From contig NC_049983.1 in NCBI RefSeq assembly GCF_000003815.2, positions 2,611,826 through 2,638,727 on the forward strand: 26,902 bases of DNA. Reading direction: 5' to 3'. This DNA comes from Branchiostoma floridae (lineage: Eukaryota > Chordata > Leptocardii > Amphioxiformes > Branchiostomatidae). The number at the start of each line of letters is the position of its first letter. The first letter of the stretch is position 1. Below are positions 25,601-26,902 of this stretch, one piece after another. Made by a program: the position numbers and the translations under genes. The notes under the pieces are model-generated. The model had not been told where the DNA came from. It did not search any database and was given only the letters and a program-made list of their open reading frames with translations.

Positions 25601-26902
25601 CAGTTTTCATCACTATTTGTTTTACAATACAGAGTCCCTGGAGTCCTCTGCCAGTTCCTACACGATCAACATGGCGGGTGAGGACCCGGGCGTGTTCTCG
25701 GTGGTCATGACTATTGAAGATGCCTCTGGTAGCAACGAAGCTGGGAATCTTGAGGTACTGCATGCACCATATGTCACAAATTGCACATCGGATCAAGAAG
25801 ACTTAACCACACTCCCCTAGACCAAAGAATCCGCCAATTTTGTAGTTTACGTAAAGTAGAAGAGAAGTACATTTTACTGTAGATTGCCCTTCGTGTGATA
25901 GCGATAGAAACATTTTTTGGCTATGTGTGTTAAGTAAATTTCTACACTTCAGGTACTTGAATAGAAATAAAAATGATATTTCTTACAGCTTTTGATAAAC
26001 CAACTCTAACCAACCATACAGCTAGCTACATTTCTGCAACTACCAAGAAGTGAGAGGAAGTCGAATATACTGGAGTAGATTAGACGTTTATTTGTACACA
26101 AATATGTACTTAGTATATGAGAAACATGCGATCTGTGTTTGGCCAAGTGGGGTGGAAATATACAATTAAGGTCTTAATCCATTCATTCATTCATTATACT
26201 GGCGACACATAAAACAATACTGTCCTATTTATCAGAATAGTCCTGCGGCTATAGATTCACATGGTTAGACACAATTGTTGGATTAAAGAAATTTTGTAAC
26301 ACTTTCCGTATTTCTATACTGCTGCGGCATAATCGAATTATTGTCAAATTGTAAATAGTGTGTGGAGTTTATGTGGATAATAATGATAGCAATACGACAT
26401 TAATAACATTCAATTCTTATGTCAATCCACAGATGCTTATGAAAAGTTAATAATTGATAATGACAATGAAGTTTATTGCACATTCATGTCCCATTGGGGC
26501 TAAATGCAGTCAGATCGGTACAAAGCCAAATTAAAGGGAGTAAACGGAAAACTATACATATACTATAAAGTACGTGCTTCTTCTCTCTTCTTAAAGCATG
26601 TGTAGACAAACTTACAGAGTTTTTCCAGTATATCGTAGTTAGATATAAAGACATAAAGTATTTGAACAGATCTTCCTTCGTTAGGTGTGCATATTTTTAT
26701 TCACATGTGTAGGACAAAGTGCACTTCGAAACACTTAGGATAATCATAGGACTGTGATTTGGCCTATGTGTTCTGCGTACATTATATAAACAAGAACATA
26801 TTGTATACATGACAAGATGAATGATGCTGACGAACAGATTTATCTTTTTGTAGAGGACACGTCGGTTCTACTTGTACGACGCAGATTCCACCATCACGGT
26901 GA
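7327..26902 (+). CDS. EMI/EGF-like secreted or cell-surface protein, 13 exons, 3' end outside window
   Basis: Spliced coding sequence joins 7327-7445, 8112-8219, 15132-15220, 15764-15895, 16259-16366, 17103-17212, 17851-17983, 18874-19000, 20545-20673, 21389-21464, 22301-22433, 25633-25754 and 26854-26902. All introns are GT-AG and all phases agree (2,2,1,1,1,0,1,2,2,0,1,0), giving 478 residues plus one base. Layout: signal peptide about 1-19; EMI domain about 42-105 (NVC start, YRTSYR, CC-x-GYE end); Cys-rich EGF-like segment 106-149; EGF-like domain 150-185; unassigned region 186-377 with only two cysteines (C277, C294); FN3-like domain from 378. N-glycosylation sequons lie at N204, N212, N242 and N334. 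EMI plus EGF is known from extracellular adhesion and scavenger-type proteins (MEGF, SCARF, EMILIN). Function is not determined. A downstream membrane or catalytic part may be missing. Confidence 0.88.
7446..8111. other. Intron 1 with GGTCCAGGT repeat
   Basis: 666 bases. 7478-7546 is a run of AGGTCCAGGTC-type hexamers in both orientations; similar words occur at 890-912 and 25063-25115. 7868-7955 is a copy of the CATGTTACTT...AATTTGCAAT repeat. A G12 run lies at 7985-7996. Confidence 0.7.
7868..7955 (+). repeat. LINE 3'-end-like dispersed repeat, copy 1
   Basis: Shares TTTCATGTTACTT, CAATTA, TGGTAAGAATTTGCAAT and AACT in the same order with 17745-17815 and 21062-21130. The 17.7-kb copy directly follows a reverse transcriptase C-terminal fragment, so the family is probably a LINE 3' UTR. 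Confidence 0.55.
8112..8219 (+). CDS. Exon 2: N-terminal half of EMI domain
   Basis: Residues 40-76. The acceptor is tcctcag at 8105-8111 and the donor GA|gtatgt, phase 2 to phase 2. It begins with EDNVC, the usual EMI opening, and contains [17 protein letters not shown], which matches the EMI pattern of Y-x(3)-Y-x(3)-C-G followed by a Trp and a Cys. The cysteines are C44, C50, C52, C64 and C74. Only the frame reading from exon 1 is open through this exon. Longer open frames overlapping it run from intron sequence and are not supported. Confidence 0.88.
   Translation, partial: RQRLYRPDNMSVHRVVLTAIRNQLRDIWNWMGSLY
8340..9470. repeat. Degenerate roughly 300-bp repeat array with octamer motifs
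   Basis: Modules containing ATGCAAAT (8357, 8485, 8779, 9343), TTTTGCATAATTAGTATTT, AGGTACCTACATA and CTTCTTGAGTTAT recur in order. A related block with GACAAAAACACCCC and CACACTACCAACACACCAAG (about 8900-9170) recurs at 11745-12020. The tail ACACAGATACATACACAGACAGACAC at 9173-9211 resembles a retrotransposon 3' tail. The origin is probably a non-LTR or non-autonomous retroelement; no coding capacity. Confidence 0.65.
9471..10518. other. Intron 2 sequence without recognisable element
   Basis: Ordinary AT-rich intron DNA with short frames only. No domain, RNA gene or clear repeat recognised. Confidence 0.5.
10519..10671. repeat. CA and TA microsatellite
   Basis: A short CA run is followed by a long TA tract interrupted by TACA/TGTA. 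It abuts the 3' end of the minus-strand LINE, where such tails are common. The Tyr-Ile frames across it are artefacts. Confidence 0.95.
10672..11550 (-). pseudogene. Truncated CR1/L2-like LINE reverse transcriptase remnant
   Basis: Minus-strand blocks in the right order for an RT C-terminal half: [11 protein letters not shown] (YVDD catalytic box changed to CVND) near 11460, then [10 protein letters not shown], then KVLGVIL, RRLYMIR and [10 protein letters not shown] near 11160. [11 protein letters not shown] and IERVQVRA follow near 11050, then [18 protein letters not shown] and [15 protein letters not shown] down to 10736. Several in-frame stops and frameshifts separate them. The 5' part of the element is missing and the catalytic box has lost its first Asp, so it is inactive. 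It lies antisense in intron 2 of the host gene. Confidence 0.85.
11745..12020. repeat. Second copy of the 8.9-kb repeat block
   Basis: GACAAAAATGACCCC, GAGCTATCTAACACC, TGACCATAGCTT, TTGCGCT-CAGTACCAAGGGAAG and CACACTACCAACACACCAAG appear in the same order and spacing as at 8910-9170. About 275 bases of homology. Confidence 0.85.
12050..12124 (+). pseudogene. LINE reverse transcriptase C-terminal scrap
   Basis: The frame from 12050 reads [18 protein letters not shown] and on to a TAG stop. The CFKKREE ending is the same as in the minus-strand fragment at 26558-26632 ([14 protein letters not shown]). It is probably the last codons of a 5'-truncated LINE whose 3' UTR was then split by the LTR element insertion at 12225. 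Confidence 0.45.
12225..12741 (-). repeat. 3' LTR (in element orientation)
   Basis: Identical twin of the right LTR. TATAAT is at 12638-12633 and AATAAA at 12428-12423 on minus. The 97- and 60-codon + strand frames seen in both copies are chance frames inside the LTR, not genes. Confidence 0.92.
12742..12748 (-). other. Polypurine tract
   Basis: GGGGGAG on the minus strand immediately adjoins the 3' LTR. It is the expected plus-strand primer site and agrees with the orientation given by the primer binding site. Confidence 0.75.
12749..13789 (-). other. Non-coding interior of the LTR element
   Basis: About 1 kb with frames under 100 codons, none matching retroelement proteins. Its deletion or replacement of gag-pol defines the element as non-autonomous. 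Confidence 0.7.
13790..14134 (-). CDS. Hypothetical 114-residue frame inside the LTR element
   Basis: The first ATG inside the element, overlapping the primer binding site at 14134, opens a 114-codon frame ending in GP-stop. The product is hydrophilic and rich in Arg, Gln, Asp and Thr in its first half. It has no zinc knuckle, capsid or enzymatic motif that I can see. Its place right after the 5' LTR is where gag would start, so it may be a gag remnant or simply an untranslated leader. No sign of selection can be judged from one copy. Confidence 0.25.
   Translation of the reverse strand: MLRNQDLEGRYRTETRRDQETCQEKRTGGQDGRGGATTGRTRQADQDRRLQDHGWSAGEAVNSKARHVAAGLTAADTMVRVRAATSTWYEATGWSVGQLRSRVELVERECALGP
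14133..14150 (-). other. Primer binding site, tRNA-Ser type
   Basis: The + strand reads ATCCTGCCGACAACGCCA. From memory of eukaryotic tRNA-Ser genes the 3' end is AATCCTGCCGACTACG plus CCA, so this matches at all but one base. It sits two bases from the LTR, the normal position, and it fixes the element's orientation as minus. Confidence 0.8.
14153..14669 (-). repeat. 5' LTR (in element orientation)
   Basis: 517 bases, identical to the other LTR. Read on minus it starts TGTAGGGATGGGG and ends CCTTACA. On minus it has a TATAAT motif at 14566-14561 and a polyadenylation signal AATAAA at 14356-14351, the order expected for U3-R-U5. Confidence 0.92.
14674..14811. repeat. ATTC microsatellite and degenerate 23-bp tandem repeat
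   Basis: 14675-14694 is a CATT run. From 14729 to 14811 units like ATGTGAATTGTGCCTGCGCTAAC repeat about 3.5 times at 22-23 bases with drift (ATGTTAATTGCTCCTCGCGTAC, TGTGAATTACCCTTGCGCCTAC). Confidence 0.75.
14812..15131. other. 3' end of intron 2, no element recognised
   Basis: Contains a C10 run at 14963-14972 and otherwise unremarkable sequence up to the acceptor of exon 3. A 214-codon minus frame crosses exon 3 antisense here and lacks any domain; treated as a shadow. Confidence 0.5.
15132..15220 (+). CDS. Exon 3: C-terminal half of EMI domain
   Basis: Residues 76-105, after a 6.9-kb intron. The acceptor is caacag at 15126-15131 and the donor gtaagt at 15221. The peptide starts [11 protein letters not shown] and closes with FCCSGYERV and a further Cys. 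The YR-x-x-Y repeat followed by CC-x-G-Y-E is the hallmark end of EMI domains and completes exon 2. This split is the strongest argument that the exons across the long intron belong together. Phase 2 in, phase 1 out. Confidence 0.9.
15221..15763. other. Intron 3
   Basis: 543 bases. It holds a GC-rich nested palindrome at 15626-15651 (GTGCGGTGCCGCACCGGTGCC). No coding call. Confidence 0.6.
15764..15895 (+). CDS. Exon 4: cysteine-rich EGF-like segment
   Basis: Residues 106-149. The acceptor is gtttag at 15758-15763 and the donor gtaagt at 15896. It is symmetrical, phase 1-1, which is typical of shuffled EGF modules. Seven cysteines fall at 108, 113, 118, 123, 126 and 148 together with the one closing exon 3. 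The spacing is not a standard six-Cys EGF, so this may be a divergent EGF or a linker Cys-box. The intron that follows is only 363 bases and is almost entirely a foldback repeat. Confidence 0.82.
15903..16148. mobile_element. Foldback element with hammerhead-like cores, fills intron 4
   Basis: Arms 15931-16002 and 16070-16145 are inverted copies about 70 bases long, sharing GGATATGATTTTGGAA / CCAAAATCATATC, the GACGTTTC / GAAACGTC core and GTCAGTGACA / TGTCACTGAC. The right arm has CTGACGA, a stem-loop, then GAAACGTC. A third copy lies at 22828-22925. The intron is 363 bases, so the element makes up most of it. Confidence 0.8.
16259..16366 (+). CDS. Exon 5: EGF-like domain
   Basis: Residues 150-185, a phase 1-1 exon. 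The acceptor is caacag at 16253-16258 and the donor gtaagt at 16367. Cysteines lie at 152, 161, 166, 172, 174 and 183. The ending [12 protein letters not shown] is the classic EGF C-x-C-x(2)-G-[YF]-x-G-x-x-C signature. No Asp/Asn-x-Asp/Asn calcium-binding motif precedes the domain, so it is probably a non-calcium EGF. Confidence 0.88.
16433..16629. mobile_element. CCGGCCGGG-type MITE in intron 5
   Basis: The left end CGTCACACTTTC...CCCGGCCGGGCAG...GGAAACG (16434-16482) is inverted at 16580-16629 (CGTTTCCACAAACAGCCCAGCCGGGC...GGAAATGTGACG). About 197 bases, non-coding. The same terminal sequence appears at 21508-21570 and 21880-21931, so it is a family. Confidence 0.75.
16640..17102. other. 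Rest of intron 5
   Basis: AT-rich intron DNA with no element recognised. Confidence 0.5.
17103..17212 (+). CDS. Exon 6: start of unassigned extracellular region
   Basis: Residues 186-222. The acceptor is tttcccag ending at 17102 and the donor AAG|gtacaa, phase 1 in and 0 out. The exon is needed to change phase between exons 5 and 7. It reads [14 protein letters not shown] and onward to VWTNK, with no cysteines and two N-glycosylation sequons (N204-G-T and N212-Q-T), consistent with a secreted domain. I do not recognise the fold. Support is frame continuity plus acceptable splice sites. Confidence 0.75.
17595..17815 (+). pseudogene. LINE 3' fragment: RT C-terminus plus 3' UTR
   Basis: A frame near 17608-17720 reads CGLDKAEEE, a stop, then [19 protein letters not shown], which matches the C-x-x-x...E-x-E-x-H-x-L-x-x-C-x-x-Y-x-x-x-R zinc-knuckle-like tail of many LINE reverse transcriptases. 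The CATGTTACTTG...TGCAATTAAC repeat follows at 17765-17813. 5'-truncated and broken, in intron 6. Confidence 0.55.
17851..17983 (+). CDS. Exon 7: unassigned extracellular region
   Basis: Residues 223-266. The acceptor is tcaccctcag preceded by a C-rich tract, and the donor is gtgagt. Phase 0 in, 1 out. It starts [18 protein letters not shown] and contains alternating hydrophobic and aromatic residues (FEW, YI-x-AF) suggesting beta strands, with a glycosylation sequon N242-H-S. No cysteine. Domain family unknown. Confidence 0.82.
18092..18197 (+). repeat. Hairpin-headed repeat with CAGATA tail, SINE candidate
   Basis: 18092-18114 and 18138-18159 form a 22-bp imperfect stem (CGTTCGGTGTAATATAACC with GGTGTGTTACGCCGAACG). 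Downstream is GGTTATACCGGCTA and an (ATACAG)3-type tail at 18175-18193. A structured head plus short-word tail is SINE-like, but no Pol III A/B boxes are evident. Confidence 0.4.
18223..18399. mobile_element. MITE with about 42-bp terminal inverted repeats
   Basis: GGAGTTCTGCTTCACGCC...ATATGTAGCCG...TAGGTGG (18223-18264) is repeated inverted at 18354-18399 with few mismatches and one 4-base indel. 177 bases, non-coding, in intron 7. Confidence 0.8.
18418..18801 (-). mobile_element. Truncated piggyBac-like MITE, copy 1
   Basis: Ends GGTCGGGTGCTTGAGGG followed by TTAA (18802-18805), i.e. a CCCTCAAGCACCCGACC terminus at a TTAA target, as in piggyBac-type elements. It carries the GGGGTCCGTTTGGACCCC palindrome at 18740-18757. 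It is homologous along its length to 23230-23612 in inverted orientation. The other end is missing; it stops beside the MITE at 18399. Confidence 0.75.
18874..19000 (+). CDS. Exon 8: unassigned region with one disulphide pair
   Basis: Residues 267-308 plus two bases. The acceptor is ttttcacag at 18865-18873 and the donor gtgagt at 19001. It reads [17 protein letters not shown] and onward, with C277 and C294 the only cysteines between 186 and 478, so they probably bond to each other. Exons 8-11 are bracketed by inverted copies of a piggyBac-like repeat in introns 7 and 11. Confidence 0.82.
19001..19831. other. First part of intron 8
   Basis: Contains a GATCGC/GCGATT-rich stretch at 19100-19420 with CGGGCGACGTTCGCCCG palindromic words (19390-19406), probably a mobile-element remnant. 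The 145-codon minus frame there lacks any domain. Confidence 0.45.
19835..20022. mobile_element. PIF/Harbinger-like MITE with TAA target duplication
   Basis: The left end GGGCGCTGTCATATATAGG-TAGTGCGATCGTCG (from 19835) mirrors the right end CGACGATCGCACGACC...GTGACCGCGCCC (to 20022). Direct TAA flanks at 19832-19834 and 20023-20025 fit the 3-bp duplication of PIF/Harbinger elements. 188 bases, non-coding. Confidence 0.7.
20026..20544. other. Last part of intron 8
   Basis: Nothing recognised beyond AT-rich intron sequence leading to the acceptor at 20544. Confidence 0.5.
20545..20673 (+). CDS. Exon 9: beta-rich extracellular region
   Basis: Residues 309-351 plus two bases. The acceptor is ggtatgtag and the donor gtgagt at 20674. 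It begins with alternating IEIEIS, typical of a beta strand, then [13 protein letters not shown] and a glycosylation sequon N334-R-T. Phase 2 in and out. No known motif recognised. Confidence 0.82.
20682..20708. repeat. CACCT tandem repeat after exon 9
   Basis: Four to five copies of CTCAC start eight bases after the exon 9 donor. Short and simple. Confidence 0.85.
21040..21130 (+). repeat. LINE 3'-end-like dispersed repeat, copy 3
   Basis: TTTTTATGTCACTTGCAATT, CATCTGGCAAGAATTTGC and AATAAACT match copies at 7868 and 17745. AATAAA at 21119-21124 could be its polyadenylation signal. Confidence 0.55.
21389..21464 (+). CDS. Exon 10: short linker exon
   Basis: Residues 352-377, the shortest internal exon at 76 bases. 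The acceptor is cttctgcag and the donor CAG|gttggg. Phase 2 in, 0 out. It reads [16 protein letters not shown] and on to FTKQ. The donor lacks the purine at +3 that the other introns have, so this is the least certain splice site of the set, but both neighbours fix the phase. Confidence 0.75.
21505..21935. mobile_element. Compound CCGGCCGGG-type MITE in intron 10
   Basis: The outer arms CATTTACAAACCGGGGCCGGCCGGGC (from 21532) and GCCCGACCGGGCCCCGGTTTGGAAATG (to 21917) are inverted. Two further inner copies of the terminal sequence sit at about 21630-21690 and 21745-21815, so it looks like one element inserted in or duplicated inside another of the same family. Confidence 0.7.
22114..22215 (+). 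repeat. Hairpin with 27-bp arms in intron 10
   Basis: Left arm 22114-22142 and right arm 22189-22215 pair over 27 positions, with 11 perfect pairs next to the loop (GACGGTGGTTT). Most mismatches are G-U wobbles when read as RNA on the + strand. The loop is 46 bases. Confidence 0.75.
22301..22433 (+). CDS. Exon 11: start of FN3-like domain
   Basis: Residues 378-421. The acceptor is gtttttccag and the donor gtaagg. Phase 0 in, 1 out. It contains [20 protein letters not shown], a W-x-G-W-x-D-x-x-S-G-I-x-x-Y pattern seen at the start of FN3/Ig-like beta sandwiches in large extracellular proteins. The phase-0 start marks a plausible domain boundary. Confidence 0.85.
22485..22560 (-). repeat. Partial inverted arm of the hammerhead-like repeat family
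   Basis: CCAAAAAGCAGTTACTCGAA (22502-22521) is the inverse of TTGAGTAACTGCTTTTTGG at 22902-22920, so the tail of the family flanks the 57-bp tandem repeat in inverted orientation. Confidence 0.6.
22611..22780. repeat. 57-bp tandem repeat, two identical units plus a decayed third
   Basis: Units 22611-22667 and 22668-22724 are identical. The third, from 22725, matches for about 20 bases and then diverges. The sequence begins CCAAATTGTCTACAGCTTGA. Confidence 0.95.
22828..22925 (+). repeat. Third copy of the hammerhead-like repeat
   Basis: TTGACGA (22839-22845), perfect 6-bp stem GGATAG/CTATCC with loop TGGATA, GAAA (22865-22868), then CGTC and TGAC. Followed by CGTTTCCAAAATCATGTCC and TTGAGTAACTGCTTTTTGG. 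Same family as the intron 4 element. Confidence 0.75.
23682..23781. other. Assembly gap (100 N) inside the piggyBac-like element
   Basis: Exactly 100 N. True length unknown. Confidence 0.99.
23866..23922. promoter_or_regulatory. Paired CRE-type sites around a YY1-like site
   Basis: ATGACGTCAT occurs at 23866-23875 and again at 23913-23922. AAGATGGCCGCC, close to the YY1 consensus, lies between them at 23889-23900. All are inside the piggyBac-like element and could be its own promoter or an enhancer brought in with it. Motif evidence only. Confidence 0.4.
24514..25402. mobile_element. PIF/Harbinger-like MITE with perfect 33-bp terminal repeats
   Basis: 24514-24546 and 25370-25402 are perfect inverted copies over 33 bases, starting GGCCATGTTGATTTGATT. 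Flanking TAA at 24511-24513 and 25403-25405 is a 3-bp target duplication, typical of PIF/Harbinger. The 889-base interior encodes no recognisable transposase and contains a GGTCCAGGTT word cluster at 25063-25115. In intron 11. Confidence 0.85.
25424..25540. repeat. Foldback repeat with long arms
   Basis: TGGAGTTTCTTTTGCACAACC (25424-) with AGTAAT pairs with ATTACTGGTTGTATAAAAG and AAAAACTCCA (25511-25537), about 27 bp. Inside, GAAGATGTCT-AACA-GGCATCGAAAC is a stem-loop whose GA...GAAAC edges resemble the repeat at 22839. Confidence 0.65.
25633..25754 (+). CDS. Exon 12: second half of FN3-like domain
   Basis: Residues 422-462. The acceptor is acaatacag and the donor GAG|gtactg. Phase 1 in, 0 out. 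The segment [18 protein letters not shown] fits the late-strand pattern P-G-x-[YF]-S-V-x-[LM]-T of FN3-like folds, following a 3.2-kb intron packed with repeats. Confidence 0.82.
25755..26464. other. First part of intron 12
   Basis: AT-rich intron DNA with a CATT run at 26179-26195. No gene or clear element recognised. Confidence 0.5.
26465..26720 (-). pseudogene. LINE 3' fragment: RT C-terminal codons and 3' UTR
   Basis: The minus strand from 26640 reads [20 protein letters not shown] and continues EARTL to a stop. Downstream on minus lies AATAAA (26477-26472) within a short 3' UTR. The CFKKREE ending recurs at 12050-12124 on the other strand. Upstream codons are in shifted frames, so it is a truncated, broken copy antisense in intron 12. 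Confidence 0.55.
26854..26902 (+). CDS. Exon 13, partial: runs off the window
   Basis: Residues 463-478, reading [16 protein letters not shown]. The acceptor is tttttgtag at 26845-26853, phase 0, matching exon 12. The basic RxRRFYLYD stretch looks like the final strand of the FN3-like domain. The exon and protein continue outside the window, so neither a stop codon nor the rest of the product can be described. Confidence 0.75.

Overview
The window looks like a piece of an animal genome, most likely a lancelet (Branchiostoma). It has GT-AG introns, phase-1 EGF exons, non-LTR and LTR retrotransposons, many miniature inverted-repeat elements, microsatellites and two 100-N assembly gaps. The genus is an inference from the gene architecture and the style of the repeats; no sequence search was possible.

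The only host gene I can support is on the + strand, from 7327 to beyond the right edge. I assembled 13 exons whose splice phases all agree, giving the first 478 residues of a secreted or cell-surface protein. In order it has a signal peptide, an EMI domain, a Cys-rich EGF-like segment, a second EGF-like domain, about 190 residues that I cannot assign to a family, and the start of an FN3-like beta-sandwich of the W-x-G-W-x-D-x-x-S-G-I-x-x-Y type. The C-terminus is outside the window, so a transmembrane segment or enzymatic domain cannot be excluded.

Region by region. 1-5227 has no supported gene; it holds a small MITE, a decayed terminal repeat, a 20-bp GC-rich minisatellite and a three-unit tandem array of perfect palindromes. 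5228-6570 is a 5'-truncated, frameshifted LINE on the minus strand. 6960-7330 holds GT and CT microsatellites and a candidate TATA/initiator promoter. Intron 2 (8220-15131) carries a POU-octamer-bearing repeat array, a second dead minus-strand LINE and a complete short non-autonomous LTR retrotransposon. That element has two identical 517-bp LTRs, a tRNA-Ser-type primer binding site, a polypurine tract and a 4-bp target duplication. Introns 4 to 12 are filled with foldback and MITE elements: two PIF/Harbinger-like elements with TAA target duplications, a piggyBac-like element present as two inverted copies around exons 8-11, and a repeat carrying a hammerhead-ribozyme-like core.

The most interesting points are the LTR element with identical ends, the hammerhead-like repeat, the unassigned ectodomain of the host gene, and the unusual density of inverted repeats inside one transcription unit, which could form double-stranded RNA or promote back-splicing.
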